55,206 nt of DNA from contig PBLJ01000026.1 of assembly GCA_002721705.1 (NCBI GenBank), forward strand, positions 89,102 to 144,307, read 5' to 3'. Under the pieces are notes generated by a model. That model ran no database searches, was not told where the DNA came from, and worked only from the letters and a program-made list of their open reading frames with translations. How positions within the stretch are numbered: position 1 is the stretch's first letter; each line of letters begins with the position of its first letter. The DNA is from Opitutia bacterium. GTDB taxonomy: Bacteria > Verrucomicrobiota > Verrucomicrobiia > Opitutales > Seribacteraceae. The position numbers and the translations under genes were made by a program. Of this stretch, positions 19,701-26,765 are shown piece after piece.

Positions 19701-20067
19701 AATGGGGGCCAAGATTTCCGAGCCTTATGCCTTTATTAGGCTGAACACTGATCCTGAAACTAAAGAACTGATCCATGAGGTACTCTTTGTTCAGCAGAAA
19801 ATAAAGAGACTATCTTCCCTCGATCATTTCACCAAGTTGCTGGAGGAAGGGAAATTGAAGATCCCTTATTTCCTAATTGAACAAAGAGTCCCTCATTTCG
19901 ATCTTGAGAAAGGTTATCAAATCGGTCGCCGAAGCTATTTCATGGACCGGGAGTTCTTCGATTCCTTTCTTTGCCGGGCCTTCCTGCGCGAGGATCTCGA
20001 CCCCAAGCTTTTCGAGACTGTCCACAGCAGCCCGTGGGGGAAAATTTACAAAGTCGTCAACCGTTGA
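16714..20067 (+). CDS. STT3/PglB-family oligosaccharyltransferase
   Basis: This inner-membrane enzyme transfers an oligosaccharide from a lipid carrier to Asn in exported proteins. Every catalytic motif of the family can be seen: D125 in the first outer loop (NTHDSFYFG), D226-T-D228 (YYNRTLAGYFDTDM), the EL5 motif TVQE with E463, and WWDYG at 660-664. At 1117 residues it is longer than PglB (about 710). It has a Lys/Arg-rich N-terminal tail, a Cys cluster in the EL5 loop (C483, C485, C488) and a long soluble C-terminal domain. A 24-bp tandem duplication repeats ICWAGARL inside a membrane segment. A GGAGG ribosome-binding site precedes the ATG. It follows the stator-like pair by 40 bases, probably in one operon. 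No glycan-assembly genes are in the window. Confidence 0.93.
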   Translation: MSRKKRRRKKRSSVNPSVEGKVSNEQASSLSQSEETRMGPDPEPTIVPTDYFSEPTKVSTPHPDGFFSEGLQLPKERCPWWVTALLILFAYALSVYVRLDWIEFANGDKMESLRWEGVPMPNTHDSFYFGSVLQKGLDGRHGNNEMVDSVLHNGMITYLPYLLVKYTSLTIEEVLLWVPVWVSGLVCVPLVLIGRLYGSVFWGFFAACLAVVSTSYYNRTLAGYFDTDMYSVTVPVFALFFLLAACRKESLRYALAGALTLYLYRFFYSSGQTISSSLGVAFIGYRFGLVILHWIDAKLREEEWKWFNPSFVFSLKASLLVGFALYAEEWSRGVRIEQFPLRFVLGLVALVGGFFLLRRLGVTGWREIPKDSPNDPRKDLESSISPSSGILARLRSRECLAGFTVVFLFFVIFFGGIYGKIATKVESYVEATGSPKDDKTSSSNQDRKIYNLQFHNLLSTVQEAQDIDKENVRNRILADAPECNCPGCKSKRINEAKAAAREKGVTYVQEDDGFSIRTATFAFIGFILLVLRFWEFSIGLPFAVVAFLCYSGAIGLRFTVHSIPVASLGIAFLVLVICWAGARLICWAGARLIGKRQPWLPLWGRSGAILLGFLAICFLVRPNIQHAARYDASVVYPKGTVEGLKVLQEKSSEDDVVITWWDYGSGIWFYSGNRTLAAPSKQTVDAYLLSQVLRTSSQEQAANLCRVITEEFVSLKEKNKKAGTRYTTAVRSLFKDGSADLEYYPKLLADLASGQASLPPKTRDVFVYLHYNTLRIFQTSLQFSERNLFVGPQSRDVKFESINKKGRQFPTPVARQFKGAQVVNGSIKFEDNSTLDSSGILKVSTDDGKFVSWPISRYRVIGEEVGSSSLVSSHEYLGLKLSAAREPSSLFLVLLPKQKHAILLDKVLYGSTMAKKYLFESFDPEVYNHPSFGDLLSGKTGSIYGGVRVPTWSERLAGKRLRGIGFHPIDGSRAGTLTLRNYGALAVNQNKLEVTPMGAKISEPYAFIRLNTDPETKELIHEVLFVQQKIKRLSSLDHFTKLLEEGKLKIPYFLIEQRVPHFDLEKGYQIGRRSYFMDREFFDSFLCRAFLREDLDPKLFETVHSSPWGKIYKVVNR
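18441..18488 (+). repeat. 24-bp perfect tandem duplication inside the STT3-like gene
   Basis: The unit at 18441-18464 (start GATTTGTTGGGCGGGCGCTC) is repeated exactly at 18465-18488. Being a multiple of three, it keeps the frame and gives ICWAGARL twice in a predicted membrane helix. The perfect identity, without codon drift, points to a recent slippage event. Copy number could vary between strains. Confidence 0.9.
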
Positions 20068-20427
20068 AGGTCATTAGGTTTGGGAGTCCGACCACCCGAC
20101 GGCAACTTTCTTCAAAGAGCCATTTTCGATTCCCTTGACTCTTTGTCCGAATGTTTCGGATAGAGAAATACAGCTTCCAGTCAATTCGTTTGTTGGATTT
20201 GTAATCTGTTGGCATCCAGGGGTTAATGGTTTTTATGGCTCGGCTGTGGGGATTTTCTTAAAAAAAAACGTTATATTTCTTTGATTTTGGCTAATACCTA
20301 TTGTCCAAAATAGTTCTAGAAGATCCATCTGCCTACTGTTTTCAGTGGTGAAATGGTTAACATTTTGTTTGCAAACAAATTATCCGCGTGCATTTTTACT
20401 TAACGTTTTAATGACTTTACCCGTTTA
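20068..20427. other. Intergenic region before the FecR-domain gene
   Basis: This 360-base region is AT-rich in its right half. It holds a small perfect hairpin TCCGAA-TGT-TTCGGA (20146-20160) without a T-run, which may be a weak terminator for the STT3 operon, and a 16-bp palindrome at 20364-20379. A promoter for the FecR gene is expected between 20260 and 20420, but no single good -35/-10 pair stands out. No coding frame or RNA gene was recognised. Confidence 0.55.
20364..20379. promoter_or_regulatory. 16-bp perfect palindrome, possible operator
   Basis: TTTGTTTGCAAACAAA is a perfect inverted repeat 49 bases before the start of the FecR-domain gene, a normal place for a repressor or activator site. 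The TTTGCAAA core resembles the core of a second palindrome upstream of the CsgG-like gene (25865-25880). The binding protein is unknown. Confidence 0.4.
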
Positions 20428-23400
20428 ATGTTTCCTCACACCAGATTGTTCACGTCGACCTGCCGATTTGCAGTGTTCGCCCTGTTTACCTTTGGAAGTC
20501 TCTCGATTGCGTGGGGCCAAGCTGAAAACGCACCCGGCGACGAAGCAGGCGCCGATGCAAGGGGAGCCATCATCCTGGCCAGTATTGCTGGAGACGTGAA
20601 GGTGCTGGTTAACGGCAAGAAGGACCCCGATGGCAATCCAGTTTATTTGCCTAACGCCGACGTCAAGGTGAACGCCAGCATATTCGATGGTCACACCGTG
20701 ATTACGGGAAACGCGAAAGGCAGTTCGGCCATTTTGCTCTTTTCCAATGGTACGGTCACTACCTTGAAAGAAGATTCCGAGCTCAACATCAGAGGATTCA
20801 AGCAAACCAAGTTCGAGGCCAACGACAAGAAACTGTCCGAACTCGAGGAAGAGCCCAGTGCTTCCAAGACTGACATCAACTTGAACTTTGGGGACATGGT
20901 GGTGGACATCAAGAAGCTTAGTGAAGATTCCACCTTCGACATCGAATCACCGGTTGGCACTGCTGGTATTCGTGGTACCACGGTTTCTCTTGGTGTACGT
21001 CCAGCGCCTGGCGGTGGCTTTACCGGTACCTTCGTAGTTCCAAAGGGTTTGATTGCATTTACCCCGCCGCGACCCATTCCCACGATCGAGGTTCCGAATC
21101 CCCCCGAGCCAGCTCCCATTCCCGTGGCGGCCGGTGAAGTTATCGAACCTTCCGCTCCTCAGCGTCCACCTGCCAATGCACCTCTTAAGCCCGCTGCCGA
21201 GGTTGTTCAGGCTCCACCGCCTGCTCCTCCCAAGGCTGCCCCCCCCGCAATTTTGCAGGCTGCTACAGAGACGGTGGCCGTAGCCGTGCAAACGACAGCC
21301 GAGGTTACTCTTGATACTGTTTCCGCCGCCGTGGTCGAAGTGGAAGCGAAGGCACCTCCTCCCGAGGAAGCACCAGCCCCAGAGGAAACGCCGGACGACG
21401 CTCCTGACGATGCTCCCGACGAGAACCCTGACGACGCACCGGACGACGCCCCGGACGACAATCCTGACTCCCCGGACGACAACCCCGACGCTCCGGACGA
21501 CAACCCCGACGCTCCGGACGACAGCCCCGACGCCCCGGACGACAGCCCCGACGCTCCTGCCGGCACCGATGATGGTGGACCCGACGAGGGTGGAGGTAAT
21601 GAAGCAGCGACTGAAGCTCCTCCAGAAGCCGCTCCAGAAGTCGACACTGAAGTATTGAATGAAGTGGACGTCGAAAAGAAACTTTCTCGTGAAAAAGGCA
21701 TTGAAGCCGAAAGTGCAGAAGACGCTGAGAAGATACTGGCTGCAGTGACCTTCAACGAGGACCTCGCGGGTGAGGATTTGGAAGACGTCGTGGCGCTGGT
21801 CGAAGTGGTCGAGGCAGTAGGTGAAACTGCTGGTAAGGAAATCGCCAACATGTTCAAGGAAGGTGAACAGATGGAGTCCGAAACCTTGGGTTCAATCAGA
21901 AAGAACAAGGAAACCTTGATTGAGAAAAAAGATGATTTCGCTAACAATTCATCGAATGCCGACAACTTGATCGAAGTAGTTGCAGCGGCCGACAAGGCGG
22001 GATTGGATGCGAAAAGCTTGGATGCCGTTTTTGAAAATGCGGGCGAGGCGGATGCATTGGTGGAAATTCTCGAGTCAGCAGGCAATGATGCGACGAAAGT
22101 TCAAAATCTCGTTCAAAATGCCGACAAGGCGAACGAGATGAAAGAACTCAAAGACAAACTTGGAGGCGATGCCGCTCAACTCGACAAGATCATCGAAAAC
22201 GCGGACAAGGCGGACAAATTCCTCGAATTGGCCAAAGAGTTTGAAGGCGGAGAATCCGTGGATCTCTCTCAAAAGATGGACACCGTGCTGGATAATGCTG
22301 AACTTGTGGATCAATTTGCCGCTGATTCTAGCCTTGTCGCCGTGGTCGAAGAGAATCCCACCCTAGTTGAAGCTCTCAAGCCGACCGAGGGTGAGAACGT
22401 TGATGCCGCAGCTGCAGCCGAAGCTGCCAAAGTTCAAGCGGAGTTGATTAAGGAACTCCAATCATTAGGACTTCAGGAAGCGGAGCTTAAAGTGATCCTT
22501 GAGGATATTAAAGCAGGAGCCTCTGATTTGGTGGCCCCAACTTCCTTGCCTGAAAGCACCCCCGAGACTTCAAACCTCTCCGAGGAATTTACGGGACTAG
22601 CGATCCTCAACGACCAAGCGTTGACAGGTGGAACTATTTCCGCGAGCGACGTGATCAACAAGAACGATGTCTTTTCAAACAGTTTTTATGCAGCTGTTGA
22701 AAACGTATACCTGGAGGTCAGTACCGAAGACGACGGAACTCCCGCCAACGAGAACTTCAACTTCCTCACTGGTCGTGAGGTCACACTCGGTTCCGGTGTC
22801 TATGAATTGGGAGATGCTTATGGAATCGGTAATGATTTGTTTGGTATCTCAGCTCATGACAAGCTTACCCTTTCCGGAAATCTCGTATTCAAGGCTACCA
22901 ACGAATTAATCGATCGTTCCACAACGATGGTAGGCTTTCTTTCCGCCGGATCTATCGTCTTGGAACCTGGTACTTCCATCCAATTTGATGGAGATCAAAT
23001 AGGGATGGCTTCTGCCGATACCTTGGAGATCATCAACGTCAGCCTGGAAGCCGATTCTGAAGTCAGCCTGCATAGCCTCGAAGATTTGGTCATCAATAAC
23101 AGTGAATTGAAAACCAGAGGTACGGGTCTAGACGAGATCCATCTTCAAGCCTACAACGAATTGGCCATCGATGGGCTTCAGTTCTCAAGCGCGGTACGCC
23201 AAATTCATATGGAGGCCATTACGATTAACCTGCAGAACGTATCCTTCCCTGGTGGATCCGAAGTGTTCTTGAAAAGTCTTTACGGGCCTTTGGATGGAAA
23301 GTATCCGACCTTTGGATCCGAAAACCAACAGCCTGGTCGCGTCAATTTCTTGAAGAACGTTCAATATAACCAGCAATTGCTGAACAGTAGAGCTGCGTTC

Positions 23401-23439
23401 GACCAACACGGAAGCAACGTTCATATCCAAGGCAAGTGA
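20428..23439 (+). CDS. Giant FecR-domain exported protein with acidic repeat linker
   Basis: The 1003-residue protein has a signal peptide (to about residue 31, ending in WGQA). A FecR-like beta domain follows at about 45-195 (ILASIAGDVKVLVNG ... GTVTTLKEDSELNI ... ESPVGTAGIRGT). Next come a Pro/Ala-rich linker (about 210-320), an acidic PDDxPDA repeat (about 322-376) and a long Ala/Glu/Asp-rich helical region with recurring N-A-D/E-K motifs (about 400-720). The C-terminal beta-rich domain of about 260 residues resembles surface-exposed beta-helix proteins and ends in GSNVHIQGK. FecR domains occur in membrane signalling proteins, but this one lacks a visible inner-membrane helix and is probably periplasmic or surface-exposed. 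It heads a locus of seven envelope genes. A role in surface structure is inferred only. Confidence 0.85.
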   Translation: MFPHTRLFTSTCRFAVFALFTFGSLSIAWGQAENAPGDEAGADARGAIILASIAGDVKVLVNGKKDPDGNPVYLPNADVKVNASIFDGHTVITGNAKGSSAILLFSNGTVTTLKEDSELNIRGFKQTKFEANDKKLSELEEEPSASKTDINLNFGDMVVDIKKLSEDSTFDIESPVGTAGIRGTTVSLGVRPAPGGGFTGTFVVPKGLIAFTPPRPIPTIEVPNPPEPAPIPVAAGEVIEPSAPQRPPANAPLKPAAEVVQAPPPAPPKAAPPAILQAATETVAVAVQTTAEVTLDTVSAAVVEVEAKAPPPEEAPAPEETPDDAPDDAPDENPDDAPDDAPDDNPDSPDDNPDAPDDNPDAPDDSPDAPDDSPDAPAGTDDGGPDEGGGNEAATEAPPEAAPEVDTEVLNEVDVEKKLSREKGIEAESAEDAEKILAAVTFNEDLAGEDLEDVVALVEVVEAVGETAGKEIANMFKEGEQMESETLGSIRKNKETLIEKKDDFANNSSNADNLIEVVAAADKAGLDAKSLDAVFENAGEADALVEILESAGNDATKVQNLVQNADKANEMKELKDKLGGDAAQLDKIIENADKADKFLELAKEFEGGESVDLSQKMDTVLDNAELVDQFAADSSLVAVVEENPTLVEALKPTEGENVDAAAAAEAAKVQAELIKELQSLGLQEAELKVILEDIKAGASDLVAPTSLPESTPETSNLSEEFTGLAILNDQALTGGTISASDVINKNDVFSNSFYAAVENVYLEVSTEDDGTPANENFNFLTGREVTLGSGVYELGDAYGIGNDLFGISAHDKLTLSGNLVFKATNELIDRSTTMVGFLSAGSIVLEPGTSIQFDGDQIGMASADTLEIINVSLEADSEVSLHSLEDLVINNSELKTRGTGLDEIHLQAYNELAIDGLQFSSAVRQIHMEAITINLQNVSFPGGSEVFLKSLYGPLDGKYPTFGSENQQPGRVNFLKNVQYNQQLLNSRAAFDQHGSNVHIQGK
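21391..21555 (+). repeat. Acidic PDD/PDA coding repeat in the FecR-domain gene
   Basis: Degenerate 12- to 21-bp repeats encode P-D-D-x-P-D-x units. The last four units (21472-21555) are 21 bp each and nearly identical, starting CCGGACGAC. They make a highly acidic, proline-rich, extended linker. The opposite strand of this block is open and reads as a Ser/Gly repeat, but that is only a mirror of the codon pattern. Confidence 0.85.
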
Positions 23440-23545
23440 TTTACTTGTCCCGTGTTTTAAGCAACGAAACAGGTGTTTTCGCTAAAAGTGCTTGTCTTCC
23501 CTATTCTTGACTCCACGGAAGATTGTCATTTGATCTCAAGCTAAA

Positions 23546-24631
23546 GTGAACTTATACAAATTTATTGCACTTCTCTTCTTACCCTTGGTTTGCGCTTGGG
23601 CCTTTCAGACCGATTCAAAGGTTGAACCGGCATCCAACGGTGATTCGAATGCACCAGCGAAGGACGCCAATGCCAGCGATTCCGTAGCTTCAGGGGGAGA
23701 AAACAACGAAACTTTGACGGAAAGCATAGGCGGGGATTCCACCGGTATGGGTATTCAACGTCTGGTACAGGTCGAAGAAGGGTCGCAAATTTCGGTAAGC
23801 GCTAATTACAACACTCGCTATTACTACTCTTCGAATCCCCTAAAGGTTAGGAACGTCCAGACGAAAGATATCACCTTGTGGGAAAATGGATTATCGGTGA
23901 ACGTAGGCTTGGGTCAATTACGAGTAATGGATCAATTGATCACTCCTTCCTTAATGGCTATGCACATGAGGATTTGGAACGATCCCGGAAAACATTACGG
24001 CCATAAATTCAGAAACGACGGCTACGACGTCGATTCACAATCCGCTAATCTCAGCTTCAACGTTCCGTTGTCGGAGCAGTGGAGCCTCAACCTCGGTTAT
24101 GGGAAAAGCAGAGCAATTAATTTTCGGACGAACGAGGTATCCGTATATACTGATACCCCTACCGTGGCTTTGTCCAGAATGTCCCTACTGGGGGACAATA
24201 TGTTAATGATTAATCTTGGTACGGCGTATAACTTCAATAAAGCCAGTGCGGGAGTCGACATTCCTGCTCTAAATCTTTTGATCCCGCAAGACGGTTCCGA
24301 CATGTGGGCCACGAATCTCAACGTCAATTACACGATCGCAGGATGGCAAGGTATCGAAAAGCTTTCAGTGTCTCCTTCGTTGGGAGTCAGTCATTCCTAC
24401 TATACTAATGAAAAGGGAAAACCCATTCCTTCAGAGGGTAGGCAGGATTGGACTTTGAATTATGGCCTCAATGCCACTTATCAACTGACCGAAACCTTGA
24501 GCATCCAGGCATTCGGGATGTTTAGTAAGAAAACGTTCAATAGTTACGGCAAACACACCTTGGGTTTGGGTGGCACCGAGTACAAGAATTTCGATGCAGG
24601 TCTGGCTTTTAGCGCCACCTTTAGTTTTTAA
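23546..24631 (+). CDS. Outer-membrane beta-barrel protein
   Basis: The 361-residue protein starts at a GTG (NLYKFIALLF signal peptide, cleavage near CAWAF). A low-complexity Asn/Ser/Asp segment follows (residues 25-65), then a domain dominated by alternating polar/aromatic strands: ISVSANYNTRYYY, SANLSFNVPLSEQWSLNLGYG, LSIQAFGMFSKKTF. It ends in FSATFSF with a C-terminal Phe, the usual signal for Bam-dependent barrel insertion. Residues 54-58 (ENNET) form a bacterial-type N-glycosylation sequon. It sits 106 bases after the FecR gene and is followed by a FecR-like lipoprotein. No specific porin or transporter family was recognised. Confidence 0.8.
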   Translation: MNLYKFIALLFLPLVCAWAFQTDSKVEPASNGDSNAPAKDANASDSVASGGENNETLTESIGGDSTGMGIQRLVQVEEGSQISVSANYNTRYYYSSNPLKVRNVQTKDITLWENGLSVNVGLGQLRVMDQLITPSLMAMHMRIWNDPGKHYGHKFRNDGYDVDSQSANLSFNVPLSEQWSLNLGYGKSRAINFRTNEVSVYTDTPTVALSRMSLLGDNMLMINLGTAYNFNKASAGVDIPALNLLIPQDGSDMWATNLNVNYTIAGWQGIEKLSVSPSLGVSHSYYTNEKGKPIPSEGRQDWTLNYGLNATYQLTETLSIQAFGMFSKKTFNSYGKHTLGLGGTEYKNFDAGLAFSATFSF

Positions 24632-24653
24632 TTTTCGAACGATACCCTGATGG

Positions 24654-25784
24654 GTGAAAGAACCCTTTCGTAAAGTTGGAATTGAAGGACCTTTGAGTCT
24701 TCTTCGGCTCGTATTGAAGACAGGATGCCTCCCGTTCCTTGCTGCGGTTCTTTTTTCTTGTTCAGGAATTCGTGATCTCCCGGACGGAGAAGGCAATTCC
24801 AGGGACGACAGTTCGGTTTCTGAGGGAAGCAAGCAGTCGGGTACGGCCAACGAGCGAGTTCGCAGGGCAACCCAGTTCTACCAAGAGCAACGTTTCGATG
24901 AAACCGTAGTAGAGCTTGAAGGCGCATTGAAGGCCTTGCCTGAATTGCCTGCGAATCTGGATCGCAGGGAGCAGCTTCTGTCCATGCTTCGTTTGGCAAA
25001 GGCAAAAGTTCTATTGTCCCGCTACCAAGAGCGGATCAAGGAAGTGAAGGCGGATGCGATTCGACGCAAGCAGATTGCTGAATACACTATCACGCAGAGC
25101 TACGGAACTGTTTGGGAGAGCTTCGAAGGCAAACAAGTCAAGACTGTCATTGGACAAAGCGTGACCAAGGAAGCTATCTATTTCGTCCGCAAGGAATCCG
25201 GTTTGGAAATTACCTCCGAGGATGGCACGATGATACGATCCGTTGATTCTTCCTCTTTCTCCTTCAGTGGAGCCGGAGCGATCGACTTGAACGAAGGGAC
25301 CCTTTTATTGCATTTGCCCAAATCTTCGACTCCCTTCCGGGTGAATGGCCCTCTTGCAGGATTGACCGTTCATTCGAAAAAAGCTTCCACTGCCTTGTTT
25401 AGCGTTACCACCAGTGGAGGTCTCAAGATTATATCCAATGAACGCGACATGCTGATAGGTTCCATTGCAGAAGATCTGGAAGTCAAGTTGCAACCTGGCG
25501 AACTCGTCTTCGCTTTGCCGGACCATCAAGGGTTGAGCAGAAAGATGAACGTCGAGCTGTCGACGATTTTATTGACCTCCAATTTGTTGAACGGTTTCGA
25601 GGACCCTGTCCCGTTTTCTCGTAGTCTTCGATTGGCCGCGATGATTCAAGCCAGACGCATCAAGGGGCGTTTTAGGGCAGTGGTAGGTGATGTCAAGTCG
25701 GGCGACAATTTCGAGGTCAAGGTCATCGAAGACAAAGACAAAGAAGAAGAAGAGGAAGATGATCAGGATGCCAAACCGGAGTGA
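24654..25784 (+). CDS. Lipoprotein with TPR-like and FecR-like parts
   Basis: The 376-residue product from a GTG start has a long basic N-terminus, a hydrophobic stretch and a lipobox (VLFSC, lipidated C36). After a Ser/Asp/Gly linker, residues 65-130 form charged helices (RATQFYQEQRFDETVVELEGAL), like a TPR motif. A beta-rich middle part (about 140-285) resembles FecR-type strands (YFVRKESGLEITSEDG, GGLKIISNERDML). The tail is a run of Lys/Glu/Asp. It lies between the beta-barrel gene (22 bases upstream) and the CsgG-like gene and probably belongs to the same envelope assembly. No exact family is known to me. Confidence 0.7.
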   Translation: MKEPFRKVGIEGPLSLLRLVLKTGCLPFLAAVLFSCSGIRDLPDGEGNSRDDSSVSEGSKQSGTANERVRRATQFYQEQRFDETVVELEGALKALPELPANLDRREQLLSMLRLAKAKVLLSRYQERIKEVKADAIRRKQIAEYTITQSYGTVWESFEGKQVKTVIGQSVTKEAIYFVRKESGLEITSEDGTMIRSVDSSSFSFSGAGAIDLNEGTLLLHLPKSSTPFRVNGPLAGLTVHSKKASTALFSVTTSGGLKIISNERDMLIGSIAEDLEVKLQPGELVFALPDHQGLSRKMNVELSTILLTSNLLNGFEDPVPFSRSLRLAAMIQARRIKGRFRAVVGDVKSGDNFEVKVIEDKDKEEEEEDDQDAKPE

Positions 25785-25864
25785 AATATGAGGCTTTCCC
25801 CATTCTTTAAAAGGGACTGAAGTCGCAAGCAGTATTAAACTTGAGGCTGTTTTTTCCTTAAATT

Positions 25865-25880
25865 CAATTTGCGCAAATTG
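25865..25880. promoter_or_regulatory. 16-bp perfect palindrome before the CsgG-like gene
   Basis: CAATTTGCGCAAATTG is a perfect inverted repeat centred about 32 bases before the ATG of the CsgG-like gene, in a 119-base gap that also holds a possible -35 element (TTGAGG, 25841-25846). This suggests a separately regulated promoter for the LpoB-type cluster. Its TTTGC/GCAAA arms recall the palindrome at 20364-20379. Confidence 0.4.
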
Positions 25881-25903
25881 TACCTCGAAGTTATCTTTTC
25901 ATC

Positions 25904-26758
25904 ATGAAATCCTCCAAACAGTTGATCCTGGCTCTGTCCTGCCTCTTGAACCTCAATCTATTGTCGGGTCAGCAAGACGTCCTCAATCTGGCTCCTGTTT
26001 CGGCTAACGAAACGGTGATGGCTGCATCCTTCAAGGATGGTGCAGGCGTATCCTTTCTACATCTGTCGGAAACCTTGGAGAGTAGCTTGATGACTGCCCT
26101 GAACGACGCCAAGAAATTCAAGGTTCTTTATCAAGGCAAGGGTAGCGAACCTCAAGTGATTAAGGAGGAGGAAGGGGTTCGCAACGTTAGACTAATCACC
26201 GTAATCGACGATTTTCAAGACTATGAGCAGAAGGCAATTCTGGAAGGTTTGGGCGAAGTGATTGCAAAGAGAACCGTGCGACTTGGATTGGTTGCAAGTT
26301 TGTTTGATTTCGAGACGAATGAGTTGCTGGCATCTTCCAATCTCCGCATGGAAAAGTTTGAAGTCATCGTAACAACTGGTTCCAATCCCGATTCCTCCGT
26401 GCGAAGCGAAAAGATCATTGTTAAAATCGCCGATGAGGCGGCTCGCGAAATGGTCTCGCGATGTCTGGATTGCCTTTCACCTGCAAAGGTAATCGGTAAA
26501 ACCGGCAAACAAATCACCTTTAACCGAGGTCATGACTTCGGATATCCAGTGGGGCGCATTGTTGAAATATTTGCCGAAGGTGAAGATTTGAAGGACCCTG
26601 ACACCGGGGATTCACTTGGGCCAGAAGAGATTCTCGTAGGTACGGCGAAGGTGCGGCGTTTGACGCAAAAGTTTAGCACCGCAATCATTCTCGAGGATCA
26701 TGGCATCGAGAAATCACATACGGTAAGGCTCATGCCTGAGGGTTTGAACTCAAATTGA
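25904..26758 (+). CDS. CsgG-like exported protein with FlgT-C-like domain
   Basis: The 284-residue protein has a signal peptide (ending near LLSGQ). An N-terminal alpha/beta domain (about 38-185) of the CsgG/LpoB type follows (SETLESSLMTALNDAKKFKVL ... RTVRLGLVASLFDFETNELLAS). The C-terminal beta domain (about 190-284) carries YPVGRIVEIFAEGEDLKDPDTG and EEILVGTAKV, resembling the C-terminal domain of FlgT. No lipobox Cys is present, so it is periplasmic, unlike true CsgG. It is followed seven bases later by the COG3014-like lipoprotein gene, making it the first gene of a set with YcfL and LpoB. A structural or regulatory role in the periplasm is inferred. Confidence 0.75.
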   Translation: MKSSKQLILALSCLLNLNLLSGQQDVLNLAPVSANETVMAASFKDGAGVSFLHLSETLESSLMTALNDAKKFKVLYQGKGSEPQVIKEEEGVRNVRLITVIDDFQDYEQKAILEGLGEVIAKRTVRLGLVASLFDFETNELLASSNLRMEKFEVIVTTGSNPDSSVRSEKIIVKIADEAAREMVSRCLDCLSPAKVIGKTGKQITFNRGHDFGYPVGRIVEIFAEGEDLKDPDTGDSLGPEEILVGTAKVRRLTQKFSTAIILEDHGIEKSHTVRLMPEGLNSN

Positions 26759-26765
26759 GCTCTGC

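Noticed and set aside
21207-22085. Long leftward frame reading as a Ser/Gly-rich repeat protein
   Set aside because: It is the mirror of the acidic PDD repeat and of the FecR coding frame; it has no signal peptide or start site and follows codon bias of the other strand.
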